The notes: generated from the sequence alone by a model not told the origin. A stretch of DNA of 64,000 bases from Acetatifactor aquisgranensis (GCF_943193215.1 NZ_CALPDH010000018.1:62001-126000), one strand, 5' to 3'. Positions 9,554 to 19,284 are shown, numbered from the stretch's first letter. Numbers and translations are program-made.

Positions 9554-10792
9554 ATGTCAAAGACAATCGATTACTTTTTGCAGTACGCTAAAATCGACAC
9601 TCAGTCCGATGAGACGACCGGAACATCGCCCAGCACGGCGAAACAGCATGACCTGGCAAAGCTCCTGGCAGGACAGCTTAAGGACATAGGGGCCACGGAA
9701 ATCACCTACGACAGGGAGCACTGCTACGTATACGCCACTGTCCCCGCGTCAGAGGGCTGCGAGGATGCTCCGGTGCTGGGGTTGATAGCCCATATGGACA
9801 CCTCTCCTGCAGTGTCCAACGCAGGCACGAAGCCCCGAATCGTGGAAAATTATGACGGCGGGGACATCGTTCTGAACGAGGCAGAGAACATCATTTTCCG
9901 GCGGGCTGACTTCCCGGAGATGGCAGAGTATGTGGGCCATGACCTGATTGTGACGGACGGCACTACGCTCCTTGGCGGGGACGATAAATGCGGCATCGCA
10001 GAGATCATGGCAGCCAGCGAATACCTGCTGCAGCATCCGGAAGTGAAGCACGGCAAGCTGCGCATCGGCTTCACGCCGGACGAGGAGATTGGAGAGGGCA
10101 CCAGACACTTTGATGTGGAGCTGTTCGGCGCGGATTTCGCCTATACCGTGGACGGCGGCGGATTCGGGGGACTGCAGGCGGAGACTTTCAATGCGGCAGG
10201 TGCGAAGCTGACTGTGAACGGACGCAGCGTCCATCCCGGCGGGGCCAAGGGAAGGATGGTCAATTCCATGCTGATAGCCTTTGAGTTCCAAAGCCTCCTC
10301 CCTGTGTTCCAGAATCCTATGTATACAGCGGGACGGGAGGGCTTCTTCCATTTGGATGGCATCCATGGAAATGTGGATCAGACAGTATCGGATTATATCA
10401 TCCGCGACCATGACAGGAAGTTGTTCGAGCAGAAGAAACAGGTCTTCATGCAGTGCGCGGATTTCCTGAATCAGAAATACGGCGAGGGAACCGTGGAAGT
10501 GGAGATGCAGGACAGCTATTACAATATGTGGGAAGTGCTGGAACCCCATATGCATCTGATTGAGAATGCTTCTGAGGCCATCAGGGAGCTGGGCGGCGAA
10601 CCGGTGGTGAGCCCTATCCGGGGCGGTACGGACGGCGCCAGGCTTTCTTTTCTGGGACTGCCCTGTCCGAACCTTTGCAACGGCGCAGGCAATGGCCACA
10701 GCCGCTTCGAGTTCGCCAGTGTGCAGTATATGGAAAAGTCAACGGAGCTGCTTCTGAAGCTGGCGGTGAAGTATGCTTCATTTCGTATCTGA
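9554..10792 (+). CDS. pepT: peptidase T (tripeptide aminopeptidase)
   Basis: A 412-residue M20-family di-zinc metallopeptidase that releases the N-terminal residue of tripeptides in the cytoplasm. Metal-site motifs are in the right order: AHMDTSP, GGDDKCG, PDEEIGEG, YTVDGG and GNGHSRFE. Length and overall sequence match PepT closely. AGAGAGG precedes the ATG, and a promoter is visible upstream. It is monocistronic and functionally consistent with a peptide-fermenting anaerobe. Confidence 0.95.
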   Translation: MSKTIDYFLQYAKIDTQSDETTGTSPSTAKQHDLAKLLAGQLKDIGATEITYDREHCYVYATVPASEGCEDAPVLGLIAHMDTSPAVSNAGTKPRIVENYDGGDIVLNEAENIIFRRADFPEMAEYVGHDLIVTDGTTLLGGDDKCGIAEIMAASEYLLQHPEVKHGKLRIGFTPDEEIGEGTRHFDVELFGADFAYTVDGGGFGGLQAETFNAAGAKLTVNGRSVHPGGAKGRMVNSMLIAFEFQSLLPVFQNPMYTAGREGFFHLDGIHGNVDQTVSDYIIRDHDRKLFEQKKQVFMQCADFLNQKYGEGTVEVEMQDSYYNMWEVLEPHMHLIENASEAIRELGGEPVVSPIRGGTDGARLSFLGLPCPNLCNGAGNGHSRFEFASVQYMEKSTELLLKLAVKYASFRI

Positions 10793-10857
10793 CCACAAGG
10801 AAATATCCGGCAAGGGAAAACGATGAAATGAAGCGGGAGGATTGAACCAGAAGAGAT

Positions 10858-11616
10858 ATGCTGCATTTGGCCATATGTGACGATGACAAAAGGTTCCTGA
10901 AATATCTGGCCGGGGAGGTGGAATGCTGGGCAATGGAAGGAGGGCATTCCATGGAAGGAGGGCATTCGGCGGCGGGGAGGATGTGCAGCGTGGAGCTGTA
11001 TCCCGGCGCGGATGCCTTTCTGTTCGCGTAGGAAGAACGGAAAAGTACGGATATCCTCCTCCTGGACATTGAGATGCCGGGAACGGATGGGATAGCGCTG
11101 GCGAAGAAGCTCAGGCAGATGGGTGATTCTGTCAGCATCATCTTTGTGACAGGCAATCCGGACTTCGCGCTGGAGGGGTACGATCTGGAGGCCGTGTCCT
11201 ATATCTTGAAGCCTGTGAAAAGACAGCGCCTGTGGGCAGCCCTCAGCCGGGCCAGGGAGCGTGTTGCCCACAGGAAGTCGATTATCGTGGCGCTTTTCGG
11301 CGGGGAGGTGGAGAAGGTGTACCTGTCGGACATCTGCTGCCTGGAAAGTGACGGACACGACTGTATCCTCTGGAAAAGTGATGGAGGGAAACTAGTCTGT
11401 AAATCCGGGATTCGGCAGCTGGAACAGGAACTAATGGAAACAGGGCATTCCTTTTTCAAACCCCACAGGTCTTACTGCATCAGCCTGGAGCATGTGGAGA
11501 GAATCGGGAAAAAAGAGATTAGGATGGATAACCGGATGACAGTCCCCATTGCCAGAGGGAAGTGGGAGGAGCTGAACCGGGCTTATATGGAGTATTTTCG
11601 CAGGCAGAGCTTTTGA
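10858..11616 (+). pseudogene. LytTR (AgrA-type) response regulator with in-frame amber stop
   Basis: Reading from ATG 10858 gives a receiver start (MLHLAICDDD) that runs 57 codons to TAG at 11029-11031 and then continues in the same frame with LLLDIEMPGTDG (phospho-acceptor), FVTGN and SYILKPVK. A LytTR DNA-binding domain follows, with KPHRSYCISLEHV. Only the one stop breaks the gene. A separate 180-residue ORF restarting at 11074 would lack the acidic pocket. It sits directly before a broken GHKL kinase, so the pair was a peptide-responsive system. A short internal duplication (MEGGHS twice) sits before the stop. Confidence 0.8.
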
Positions 11617-11654
11617 ACCTGGCAAAAAGGCAAGGCATGGGAGAGGAAAGCGGT

Positions 11655-12868
11655 ATGCTGAGACTTGGAGTCTGGCTGATATGGCTGGCATTATATCAAT
11701 ATTATATAGAACAGATCTGCGATTTGGAAAAAGGAAAGATAAAGCGAATCGCAGTGTGGGGAATCACAGGAGGAACGGCCCTGGCCGTAGGGATAGTGAG
11801 TTTGGTAATGTCAGGTCTCAGCAGGCCCGTTGGAAAGTGGCTGATACTTGCGGGCTGGCTGTTGATAATGCTGGTTCTCTTTCTGTATGTGCTGTTTTAC
11901 GATGCGGCTCCGCTTTGTCAGCAATGGTGGAAGGCGCTGGCTCCGGGATTCGTGCTCGTGCCGGGGGCATTTGCGGAGAATCCGGTTTCAATAGTGCTGG
12001 CAAATGGGGCTATTACAGTATTTTTTCTGCTGATGCCGGCATACGCAAGTGGACGAAAGGATTTTTATGCAAAAGGAGCTTCCCTGGCGGACATTGCCGT
12101 CTACGGCATCATAAGCCTGTACCTGTGGAAAATCAGAGAGACGGCTGATACCGGGATGCTGCTTGGTTTCCTGGCGGTGGAACTGCTCCTGTTCCTGTCT
12201 CTGGAGGGGACATTTTCTGCTTACCGACAGGGGTTTCAAGTCCAGACGGAGCGTTTCCAGAGGGATATCCTGAGCCATCAGTATGAAGAAGTAAAAGAAA
12301 TCTACCTGAACATGCGGGGCTGGCGGCATGACTACCACAACCATCTCCAGGTGATGAAGGCCCAGATTGCCGCGGGGCAGATGGAAGAGATGAAAGGGTA
12401 TCTGGATGAGCTGGAGCAGAGCCTGGAGGATGTGGACACTTTTGTAAAGTCCGGCAACCTGATGGCAGATGCCATCCTGAACAGCAAGCTGTCCCTCGCT
12501 GAAAAAAGGGAATCCCTGTGAACTGCAAGGCCATTCTGCCCCGGGAGCTGTCAATAGAGGACGTGGATCTCTGCGTCCTGCTGGGGAACCTGTTGGACAA
12601 TGCCCTGGAGGCCTGTGAAAAGATTCCGGAGGACCAGCGATTCCTGCGCATCTACATGGTGGTGAACCAATCCCAGCTCTATGTCTCCATTCAGAATTCC
12701 GCCAGGGAAGAACTGGACTTCAACGAGAGGAACTACATCTCCACCAAGCGCGGGAACCATGGGCTTGGCATGAAGCGTGTCAAGGCGCTGGCGGACAAGT
12801 ACGAGGGATACCTGACCCTGGCCAATGAACCGGGCATCTTCGCGGCGGAGGTGACTCTGCCCCTGTAA
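11655..12868 (+). pseudogene. GHKL sensor histidine kinase (AgrC-type) with a one-base frameshift
   Basis: The first part (11655-12521) encodes several membrane helices, a coiled region and the phospho-acceptor box RGWRHDYHNHLQ. It then stops after LAEKRESL. The next frame (12518-12868) continues exactly with VNCKAILPRELS, the N box NLLDNALEACE and GNHGLGMKRV. One base appears missing in the A6G3 run near 12501-12509; restoring it joins the two parts as LAEKRGIPVNCK. GAGAGGA precedes ATG 11655. Sequencing error, true decay or a -1 slip remain possible, but the neighbouring lesions favour decay. Confidence 0.8.
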
Positions 12869-12980
12869 GAGCGCAGCACCAGATTCTCACGCGAATCGCC
12901 TGCGCCGTTTGCGGCATTTTCAGCCACGTTGGCAGCTATGGTGACATAGAAGAAACTTCCTGTACATTTCACGCTTCAAA

Positions 12981-13789
12981 ATGAACATTTCGTGCGGAAA
13001 TCCTCAAAGGGATGTTCCTGTTCCGGAATCTGCTGAGCACAGATTTCTTCGAAGCCTGCCTGACAGCGGATTTCCAGGAACTGGAGAGCACGGACAGCAG
13101 AAGCTGGAAGGTGCCGGGGGAACATCTATTATGGCGGCTAGACAGGAATCGAAGCGTATCTCCAGGGGATTGAAAAAGCCTCCATCGCGCTGGTGAGCCT
13201 GATTGTCTATTCCGTCATTATCGGCAGAATGAATTTCTGGCTGCTTCTGCTCCTGGCGGCGGTGACAGGGGGAAGCCTGACAGCCAATGTCCACGCCAAC
13301 CGCAGGGGCGCCAGACATGAGGAGCAATATATCAAGGCCAGCCAGGGATTCGAGTATCTGAAACGGGAAGTCCTGGCTCCTGCAAACGGCAAGGACATCC
13401 GGATTTACCACATGTGGGGATGGTTTCAGGAAGAATTCAGGAAAATGACGGAATCGTTGGCCTAAAGGGCTCTGTACAAGGACGCGCCTTTCGTGGTGCT
13501 GGATGAGCCCACTGCGGCCTTAGATCCCATCAGCGAGGCGGAAGTCTACACCGGGTTCCATGAGATGGTGAAGGACAAGACCAGCATCTACATCTCCCAC
13601 CGCATGGCAAGCTGCCGGTTCTGCGATGACATTGCCGTATTCGAAGACAGACAGATAGTAGAGAGGGGCAGCCATGAGGAACTTCTGGAAAAGCAGGGGC
13701 AGTATGCAAAAATGTGGCAGGCCAAAGCAATTTTCAATCATATCACAAATGCAGGACGGGTCAATCGGGCAGTCAAACATGGTTTTTGA
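12981..13789 (+). pseudogene. remnant of an ABC exporter (permease plus ATPase)
   Basis: Pieces of one transporter remain. Bases 13014-13150 read as FRNLLSTDFFEA..., then a frame change leads to a membrane-domain stretch (ALVSLIVYSVIIGRMNF, 13187 on) and the coupling-helix-like KDIRIYHMWGW ending at 13465. About 250 residues including the Walker A site are missing. The frame resumes near 13468 with LYKDAPFVVLDEPTAALDP (Walker B and D loop) and SIYISHRMA (switch His). It therefore has at least one frameshift and a large internal deletion. It was probably the exporter of the adjacent signalling locus. Confidence 0.75.
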
Positions 13790-14072
13790 TATAGCCCGTT
13801 TGGATTCCGTCCTCTCTTCATTGTACAATGCGTTTTTTCCGGGGAGCTTATGATTCTTTTGTCGTCGCCTGTTTACAGGGGCTTTTTCCTATGTTACAAT
13901 AAATTATACAGTTAAAATTTCCGGGTAATCTGACTACATGATACCAGCCATATATGTTTAGCCAATACAGTATGGTGAGTTCTGGCGTTATGTAGTATAA
14001 CTCCCTTTTCGGAATTGTGTACCCGCTGAAATTGGGTTAATAAATATACATTGCATGGAGAAATTAGGAAGA

Positions 14073-14609
14073 ATGGGCAAAACAGTGACAGATTCGAATG
14101 AAGCGTTTATTGACAGTTTGAAGATTGAGGATGTGCCGTGGGGCAGACTGACCACCGCATACGGGCGGGCAGGGGATCTTCCGGAATACCTTGCCATACT
14201 TGGCGGGATGGAGGATCGTGAAGAGATGGAAGATGCTTTCGGGGAGATTGCAGACTGCATCGAGCATCAGGGGACATTGTGGCATTCCACACCGTTTGCG
14301 CTGATTTTCCTTGTGCGCATTTACCGGGAGGCGGAAAAGCGGGAGGGATGCGATGATGCCGACTGGCTTGTGGAGGAGCTGGAGGACTTGTTTTTCCTGA
14401 TTGCCACATGCTTCCACGACTATCAGGAGCTGGCGGAAGACGAACCCCTGCCCCTGTTTGCGGACATGCTCAGGGAAGAATATCTCTGGCCGGAAGATTT
14501 CAGCGAGGAAGAGGAAGAGACCCTCTGGGCAGAAGGCCCCTATGAGGGGGATTTATTTGCAAGCATCTATCATTACTCTTATGAACTGGTGAAAGAATTT
14601 GATCAGTAG
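14073..14609 (+). CDS. acidic hypothetical protein, possible immunity protein
   Basis: About 178 residues, very acidic (runs such as SEEEEET) and mainly helical, with no recognised domain. Start ATG 14073 has GGAG about 10 bases upstream; ATG 14055 lacks a site. Its last codons (Asp-Gln-stop) fall in the first unit of a tandem repeat that also precedes the DUF4303-like gene. Acidic, cytoplasmic, cassette-like genes beside known immunity families suggest a toxin-neutralising role, but this is inference. Confidence 0.6.
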   Translation: MGKTVTDSNEAFIDSLKIEDVPWGRLTTAYGRAGDLPEYLAILGGMEDREEMEDAFGEIADCIEHQGTLWHSTPFALIFLVRIYREAEKREGCDDADWLVEELEDLFFLIATCFHDYQELAEDEPLPLFADMLREEYLWPEDFSEEEEETLWAEGPYEGDLFASIYHYSYELVKEFDQ

Positions 14610-14780
14610 GACGATGAGATGGCCTGATCAAGGGAACAAAGATACTACAAAAAGAAAGTGATTAGTAGGACGATGAGATGGGCTTGATTAAGGGAATAAA
14701 GACACTACAAAAAGAAAGTGATTAGCAGGACGATGAGATGGCCTGATCGAGGGAACGAAGACACTACAAAAAGAAAGGTT
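14605..14780. repeat. three tandem copies of a 59-60 bp intergenic unit
   Basis: Units begin at about 14605, 14664 and 14724 and share AGGACGATGAGATGG, then a TGATCRAGGGAAYRAAG-type stretch and ACTACAAAAAGAAAG. The first unit begins inside the last two codons of the upstream gene, and the last unit ends just before the DUF4303-like gene and supplies its ribosome site region. The middle unit contains no gene. The pattern fits spacers left after loss of intervening gene cassettes. Confidence 0.85.
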
Positions 14781-14792
14781 GGATGATCAGAG

Positions 14793-15200
14793 ATGGAACA
14801 ATTTTTCGCAGATTTACAGCCCACCATTGAGAACGCGGTACGGCACGCGATGGAGAAGATTCATCGGGAAATCGGGAAGGAGCACATCTACAGTGCGGCC
14901 TTGGTCACCGACAGTGATTGCATTACCCTTTTCCTGGCAGTGAATACCGAGGAGGCCCTGGCAAGGCGGGACGAATCGGATCGAACGCCGGAGTATCTGG
15001 CGGAGTTGCGGAAGTACTGGCCCGAGGAACTGGTGAGCCGGGTGGCGGACGGCTCTTTCAGCCTGAACCGCTATATTCCCGACGAGTGGGGCTATTCAGA
15101 TGGGACTGACAGTGAACTCAATCAGGTGAGCCGGCAGCTCTACGACCAGGAAGACTATGGGGAGATTTATCCTCGATATTCCGAATATTGGAAGTCCTGA
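14793..15200 (+). CDS. DUF4303-like protein (putative polymorphic-toxin immunity protein)
   Basis: A 135-residue acidic protein starting MEQFFADLQPTIE with the central pattern YSAALVTDSDCITLFLAVNTEE, which resembles DUF4303 proteins. That family is common in immunity loci of polymorphic toxin systems. No cognate full-length toxin lies in the window. The GAAAGG site is about 15 bases before the ATG, rather far. The end overlaps a 67-codon ORF by 44 bases, so the 3' end may have been rearranged. Confidence 0.6.
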   Translation: MEQFFADLQPTIENAVRHAMEKIHREIGKEHIYSAALVTDSDCITLFLAVNTEEALARRDESDRTPEYLAELRKYWPEELVSRVADGSFSLNRYIPDEWGYSDGTDSELNQVSRQLYDQEDYGEIYPRYSEYWKS

Positions 15201-15360
15201 ATTCGAAATCACAAAGCTGATAGAAGAGTATTTGGGTAGGCAAGATCGATTTGATTTAACGGTAGAAGAATTTGAAACCATGCTTAACGCTTATTTTGTA
15301 ATCGACAAAAAAGAAATAGTGGGACCGATGATACAGTATTTTTTGGTTTCTAAAAAGTAA
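15157..15360 (+). CDS. short ORF, probable 3' fragment of another gene
   Basis: 67 codons (IPNIGSPEFEITKLIEEYLG...), overlapping the preceding gene by 44 bases in another frame, with no clear ribosome site. Composition is AT-richer than the overlapped gene. The sequence looks like the C-terminal helices of a larger protein whose 5' part was lost by fusion to the DUF4303-like gene. Real expression is doubtful. Confidence 0.35.
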   Translation: MGRFILDIPNIGSPEFEITKLIEEYLGRQDRFDLTVEEFETMLNAYFVIDKKEIVGPMIQYFLVSKK

Positions 15361-15397
15361 TGGACAGAGTCGGATGTATGCGAAAGGGGGCAGGACT

Positions 15398-17083
15398 ATG
15401 GGCAGGCCTATTTCCATTGGGGCACAGAGTTTTGAATTTATTCGGAAAAACGAGTGTTTCTTTGTGGACAAAACAGATTTTATAAAAGAGTGGTGGGAGA
15501 ATACGGACGCAGTCACATTGATTACCCGTCCCCGCCGTTTTGGAAAGACATTGAACCTGGACATGATGAACTGCTTTTTTTCCAGGACATACGAGGGACG
15601 GAGCGAACTGTTTGAGGGGCTGTCCATCTGGAAGGATGAGAAGTACCGAAAGCTCCAGGGAAGCTTTCCTGTCATTTTCCTGAGCTTTGCGGATATTAAG
15701 GGGCAGACCTTTGAGAAAACGAAACAGATGATTAAGTACTTACTTGAGAGATTGTACAGGGAGCATAATTATGTAAGGAACGGAAAGGGCATGGATGAAA
15801 AGGAGATGGAATTTTTCGATTCTGTTTCGTCCAGAATGCCGGATGATGTGGCTGTATTGGCGCTGAAATATCTGTCGGATTATATGGAACGTTATTATGG
15901 TCAGAAGGTCTTAATTTTCCTGGATGAATATGACACGCCGCTGCAGGAAGCCTATGTATATGGGTACTGGGAGGAATTGGTTGGTTTTATCAGGCAGATG
16001 TTCAACTCCGCTTTTAAGACCAATCCAAGTATGGAGCGGGCGATGATGACAGGCATCACCCGGGTAAGCAAAGAATCCATTTTTTCGGATTTGAATAATC
16101 TTACGGTAGTGACGACGACATCCGAGAAATACTGCACCCAGTTTGGATTTACAGAGGACGAGGTGTTCCAGGCGCTGGATCAGATGGGGATGTCGGAGCG
16201 TAAGGCGGATGTGAAGCAATGGTACGATGGCTTTACCTTTGGCAGTCAGCGGGATGTGTATAATCCATGGTCTATTACCAATTTTCTGGAGGAAAAAGAA
16301 CTAAAGCCTTATTGGGCGAATTCCAGCTCCAACCGTCTGGTCAATCTGCTAATCCGGGAGGGGAACGCCCAGACCAAGACAATTATGGAGGATTTGATGA
16401 AGGGCGGTGTCCTGGAGACGGAGATTGACGAGGAAATTATTTTTGACCAGCTCCAGCGGAAATATGGGGCTGTCTGGAGCATGCTTTTGGCCAGCGGGTA
16501 TCTGAAGGTAGTGGATCGAAAGTTTTCACAGGAGACAGGGGCATTCACCTACCATCTGGAATTGACTAACCGGGAAGTATATATGATGTTCCGAAATATG
16601 ATCCGTGATTGGTTCAGCGGGGAGGACGTGCCATACAACGGGTTTATCAAGGCACTGCTTCTGGGGGATGTGAAGGCTATGAATCGTTTTATGAATAAGG
16701 TGGCCCTTGCCACATTCAGCTTTTTTGACACTGGCAGAAAACCATCGGAAGAAACAGAACCGGAGCGGTTCTATCATGGTTTTGTCTTAGGCTTGATGGT
16801 GGAACTGGCGGGAAGGTACCGCATCACCTCCAACCGGGAGAGCGGGTTCGGGCGCTATGATGTGATGCTGGAGCCCTGCAAAAAGGAGGATTCGGCCTTT
16901 GTGCTGGAATTCAAGGTGAGAGACCCGGAAGATGAGAAGACTTTGGCGGATACCGTGTCGGCTGCACTAGAGCAGATTGAAGAGAAAGCATATGATATGG
17001 AGCTGTTAGCCAGGGGGATTTCCCAGGAGCGGATCCGGCATTACGGATTTGCTTTTGAGGGGAAGACGGTGCTGATTGGCTGA
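15398..17083 (+). CDS. AAA-ATPase-like / PD-(D/E)XK nuclease-superfamily protein
   Basis: A 561-residue member of the large family common in gut Clostridia and Bacteroidetes. The N-terminal AAA-ATPase-like domain has the Walker A variant RPRRFGKTLN and a LIFLDEYDTPL Walker B near residue 170. The C-terminal PD-(D/E)XK-like domain shows GRYDVMLEP followed by AFVLEFKV, giving the D...ExK pattern. ATG 15398 follows AAAGGGGG; the upstream ATG 15374 has no site. The cellular role of this family is not settled; it is often multicopy and mobile. Confidence 0.85.
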   Translation: MGRPISIGAQSFEFIRKNECFFVDKTDFIKEWWENTDAVTLITRPRRFGKTLNLDMMNCFFSRTYEGRSELFEGLSIWKDEKYRKLQGSFPVIFLSFADIKGQTFEKTKQMIKYLLERLYREHNYVRNGKGMDEKEMEFFDSVSSRMPDDVAVLALKYLSDYMERYYGQKVLIFLDEYDTPLQEAYVYGYWEELVGFIRQMFNSAFKTNPSMERAMMTGITRVSKESIFSDLNNLTVVTTTSEKYCTQFGFTEDEVFQALDQMGMSERKADVKQWYDGFTFGSQRDVYNPWSITNFLEEKELKPYWANSSSNRLVNLLIREGNAQTKTIMEDLMKGGVLETEIDEEIIFDQLQRKYGAVWSMLLASGYLKVVDRKFSQETGAFTYHLELTNREVYMMFRNMIRDWFSGEDVPYNGFIKALLLGDVKAMNRFMNKVALATFSFFDTGRKPSEETEPERFYHGFVLGLMVELAGRYRITSNRESGFGRYDVMLEPCKKEDSAFVLEFKVRDPEDEKTLADTVSAALEQIEEKAYDMELLARGISQERIRHYGFAFEGKTVLIG

Positions 17084-17105
17084 GCAGTGAGGATGTAAGG
17101 TTTAT

Positions 17106-17206
17106 ACTGCATAACGCTGAATACTGCCTAATGTAATCATGCAATCCAACCGGTCAGCGTTATGCAGTCTGGTTTCATGGCAAGTGAAATCGTTAAGCAG
17201 TATAAA
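17106..17206. repeat. nested inverted repeats
   Basis: ACTGCATAACGCTGA (17106-17120) is repeated perfectly inverted at 17154-17168 with a 33-base spacer. An outer 9-bp pair, TTATACTGC (17102-17110) with GCAGTATAA (17198-17206), shares sequence with it. It lies beside truncated genes and may be a remnant of a small mobile element or a large RNA hairpin. Confidence 0.7.
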
Positions 17207-17333
17207 TGGCGCCATGCCAGGACAGAAGGCGAAACTGTCGGGCATGGCTGTCCTCATAGGGAATCTGATGGCTCTTCAGCCAGTCCGCGGCCTTTTTGCA
17301 GGTGCTGCATTTCTGGTATTGTATGAATTGCAT
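17193..17333 (-). pseudogene. truncated ArsC/Spx-family (thioredoxin-fold) gene start
   Basis: From ATG 17333 the reading is MQFIQYQKCSTCKKAADWL, which matches the N-terminal CxxC region of the ArsC/Spx/YffB family. It keeps a strong GGAGG site. After about 29 codons the homology breaks off and the frame ends at 17193, within the outer inverted repeat. Only the first quarter of the gene survives, so it is probably non-functional. Confidence 0.65.
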
Positions 17334-17481
17334 CTTTTTTCCTCCAATTGAGCCAAAGGGCGTGATTCGCCATGGCCAGCCTGTTTCCAAACCATTCCGG
17401 CAGCGCTTCAAGAACTTCTCTGGTATACGATGATTTTAAATCCCTGTTTTGGATTTCGATAATACGTATTTCATCTGACAT
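17254..17481 (-). pseudogene. truncated GNAT acetyltransferase N-terminus
   Basis: MSDEIRIIEI followed by REVLEALPEWFG is typical of the first 40 residues of a GNAT-family acetyltransferase. The family sequence stops there and the frame runs out after WLNWRKK... into the ArsC-like fragment in a different frame. Together the two fragments show a deletion-scarred stretch on the minus strand. Confidence 0.5.
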
Positions 17482-17616
17482 GGAAAACATTGTAGTATAA
17501 TTCTTAATGAAGTATCATATTCAGGACAAAATGATAAAACTGCCCTGAATGTGATTCTTCACAATTGTACCAAGACACGGGACTATTTTCCAAAGACAAT
17601 GTACAAAGGAGATAAA

Positions 17617-18606
17617 ATGGACTACAAAGTTTTCGTAGAATATGCATTTCAGAAACTGCATGAAAGAGGATGGCTTACGGAATTGATACCTTCTTCCATA
17701 ACCGAAACAGATATTGCCGAATTTGAACAGGAGTACCTCATAGAGCTGCCTGTTATTTTGAAATTATACTTGATGTCATATAAACCTTCGGCGACTGACC
17801 TTGTGGGGGTGGTGTATGACGATGAGAATAAAGAAATCAAAATTGATACAATGGATTTTTATGACCTCACAGATGATATTTCCGACTGGTCAGAGAGCCT
17901 GGAATGTTTTCGGGAGGAATTTGAAGATTGCGAAACTCCTCTCCGAGAAGAAATCTATAAGAACTTGTTCCCGATTGGATATATGGACGGCTGGTATTGT
18001 TTAGATTTAAGCCAATCAGACGGCAAGGACTGTCCGGTTGTTTTTTTGGAATATGGAGGTTTTTGGGATTGCTATCGTGACTCAGATGGAATTTTACACG
18101 GTAAGTGCATCGCTTCCAGTTTTCGCACATTTTTGGAATGGTACTTTTGTGGTTCTTTGGAACATTATGCCGCCTGTATGGCCGAAGGATTCGTTATTGA
18201 ATATGAAAAATGGTATTATGATTTCGGATGGAAATCCGTATTTGGGGAGGAAGATATCATGGAATTTAATGAAGATTTAGAACAATTTATTTTTGAGTTC
18301 AATGGACTGATTTTTGCCTGGGATGAAGAGCCTGGAGAAAATTATTTGGAACAGGTCAAAACATTATCTGAAAAATACAATGCACATCTAAATTTTATTG
18401 TAGAATTTATGATGCCTTATATTACGAAAGTGTTTGGTACGTTCAGTTTTGATGAGATCAAAGAAAAATTGGGCAAGCCTGTTATTGACTACGAGAATGG
18501 CCGGGTAAATTACTTTGAGCAATCATTTGATGATACACATATTTTTACATTTGAATTTTTGGATGATGAATTTGAGGATCTGCAGTATTTTTCAATAGAT
18601 GGCTGA
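17617..18606 (+). CDS. SUKH (SMI1/KNR4)-superfamily protein, probable immunity protein
   Basis: 329 residues. The N-terminal half has SUKH features: ITETDIAEFEQEYLIELP near the start, a central acidic segment and VVFLEYGGFWDCYRDSDG, then SSFRTFLEWYF. The C-terminal half is a second acidic alpha/beta segment of unknown family. SUKH proteins commonly neutralise polymorphic nuclease toxins. ATG 17617 was chosen for AAAGGAGAT eight bases upstream. AT-rich composition matches the accessory island. Confidence 0.75.
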   Translation: MDYKVFVEYAFQKLHERGWLTELIPSSITETDIAEFEQEYLIELPVILKLYLMSYKPSATDLVGVVYDDENKEIKIDTMDFYDLTDDISDWSESLECFREEFEDCETPLREEIYKNLFPIGYMDGWYCLDLSQSDGKDCPVVFLEYGGFWDCYRDSDGILHGKCIASSFRTFLEWYFCGSLEHYAACMAEGFVIEYEKWYYDFGWKSVFGEEDIMEFNEDLEQFIFEFNGLIFAWDEEPGENYLEQVKTLSEKYNAHLNFIVEFMMPYITKVFGTFSFDEIKEKLGKPVIDYENGRVNYFEQSFDDTHIFTFEFLDDEFEDLQYFSIDG

Positions 18607-18621
18607 AGGGAACTGCCCATA

Positions 18622-19149
18622 GTGGAGAGGAATTGTAATAGTGATATGAGTGAAGAGCTGCAGAAACAATATTATCTGATTAGATTCAAGATTTTGCAGG
18701 AAACGTATTATGCTATTTGGTATACAGATGATATTGACGGGTTTCTGCTTGATAAGGACGGCATGTTAAGGTCGTTTCCGACCAAAGAGGAGGCGATGGT
18801 GTTTGCGCGGGAGGAGGGATTGCTGATTAATACGAAAGAAGATGAATTTCTTTTATCCTCAGCAATCCTTAGGAAAAAGAACATCAGAAAAATAAATTGC
18901 AGTCTTTTTTTGAATTACTGGAATCTGTTTTCAGATATAGCACATTCAATGAACTGTAAATTTATCGGTGATAGCAGGGAAGAGCATATTCGGCATATTT
19001 ATGAAAAGCTGTTTTATGGATGCAATATCCTGCTAAAGGAAAATGAGGAACCTTATAGACCCAAATGGAGCAAGAAGGAAAAATGTCTGATTGCCAGTGT
19101 GATGAAAAATGGATTTAAGATTTTATCGAAAGGTCTGCACAAGAGCTGA
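18622..19149 (+). CDS. hypothetical protein downstream of the SUKH gene
   Basis: 175 residues with no recognised family; a soluble alpha/beta N-terminus (QYYLIRFKILQETYYAIWY) and a basic C-terminus. The start is GTG 18622 with AAGGG about 9 bases upstream, or ATG 18646 after GGAGAGG. It begins 15 bases after the SUKH gene and is likely co-transcribed. AT-rich. It could be a second immunity factor; nothing catalytic is visible. Confidence 0.55.
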   Translation: MERNCNSDMSEELQKQYYLIRFKILQETYYAIWYTDDIDGFLLDKDGMLRSFPTKEEAMVFAREEGLLINTKEDEFLLSSAILRKKNIRKINCSLFLNYWNLFSDIAHSMNCKFIGDSREEHIRHIYEKLFYGCNILLKENEEPYRPKWSKKEKCLIASVMKNGFKILSKGLHKS

Positions 19150-19284
19150 TGTTGGAAATATACAGGTCTGCGCATGTTTATTCGTAAATCTGGTATTTTA
19201 TGATTTTTCAGGGGTCAGCTGCGATATACCCGTTTGGAAAGGGGGCTCAATGTAATTGATTATGAAATTGTGTGCAGATTTTCA

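Noticed and set aside
11029..11031. In-frame TAG considered as pyrrolysine or other recoding
   Set aside because: No PylS or tRNA-Pyl genes and no recoding element are visible, and the neighbouring genes are decayed.
12495..12525. Kinase frame break considered as programmed -1 frameshifting on A6G3
   Set aside because: A slip is possible on the A run, but GHKL kinases are not known to use it, and both adjacent genes are broken by other lesions.
14605..14780. Three regular repeats considered as a CRISPR array
   Set aside because: The repeats are contiguous 59-60 bp units with no unique spacers and no cas genes nearby.
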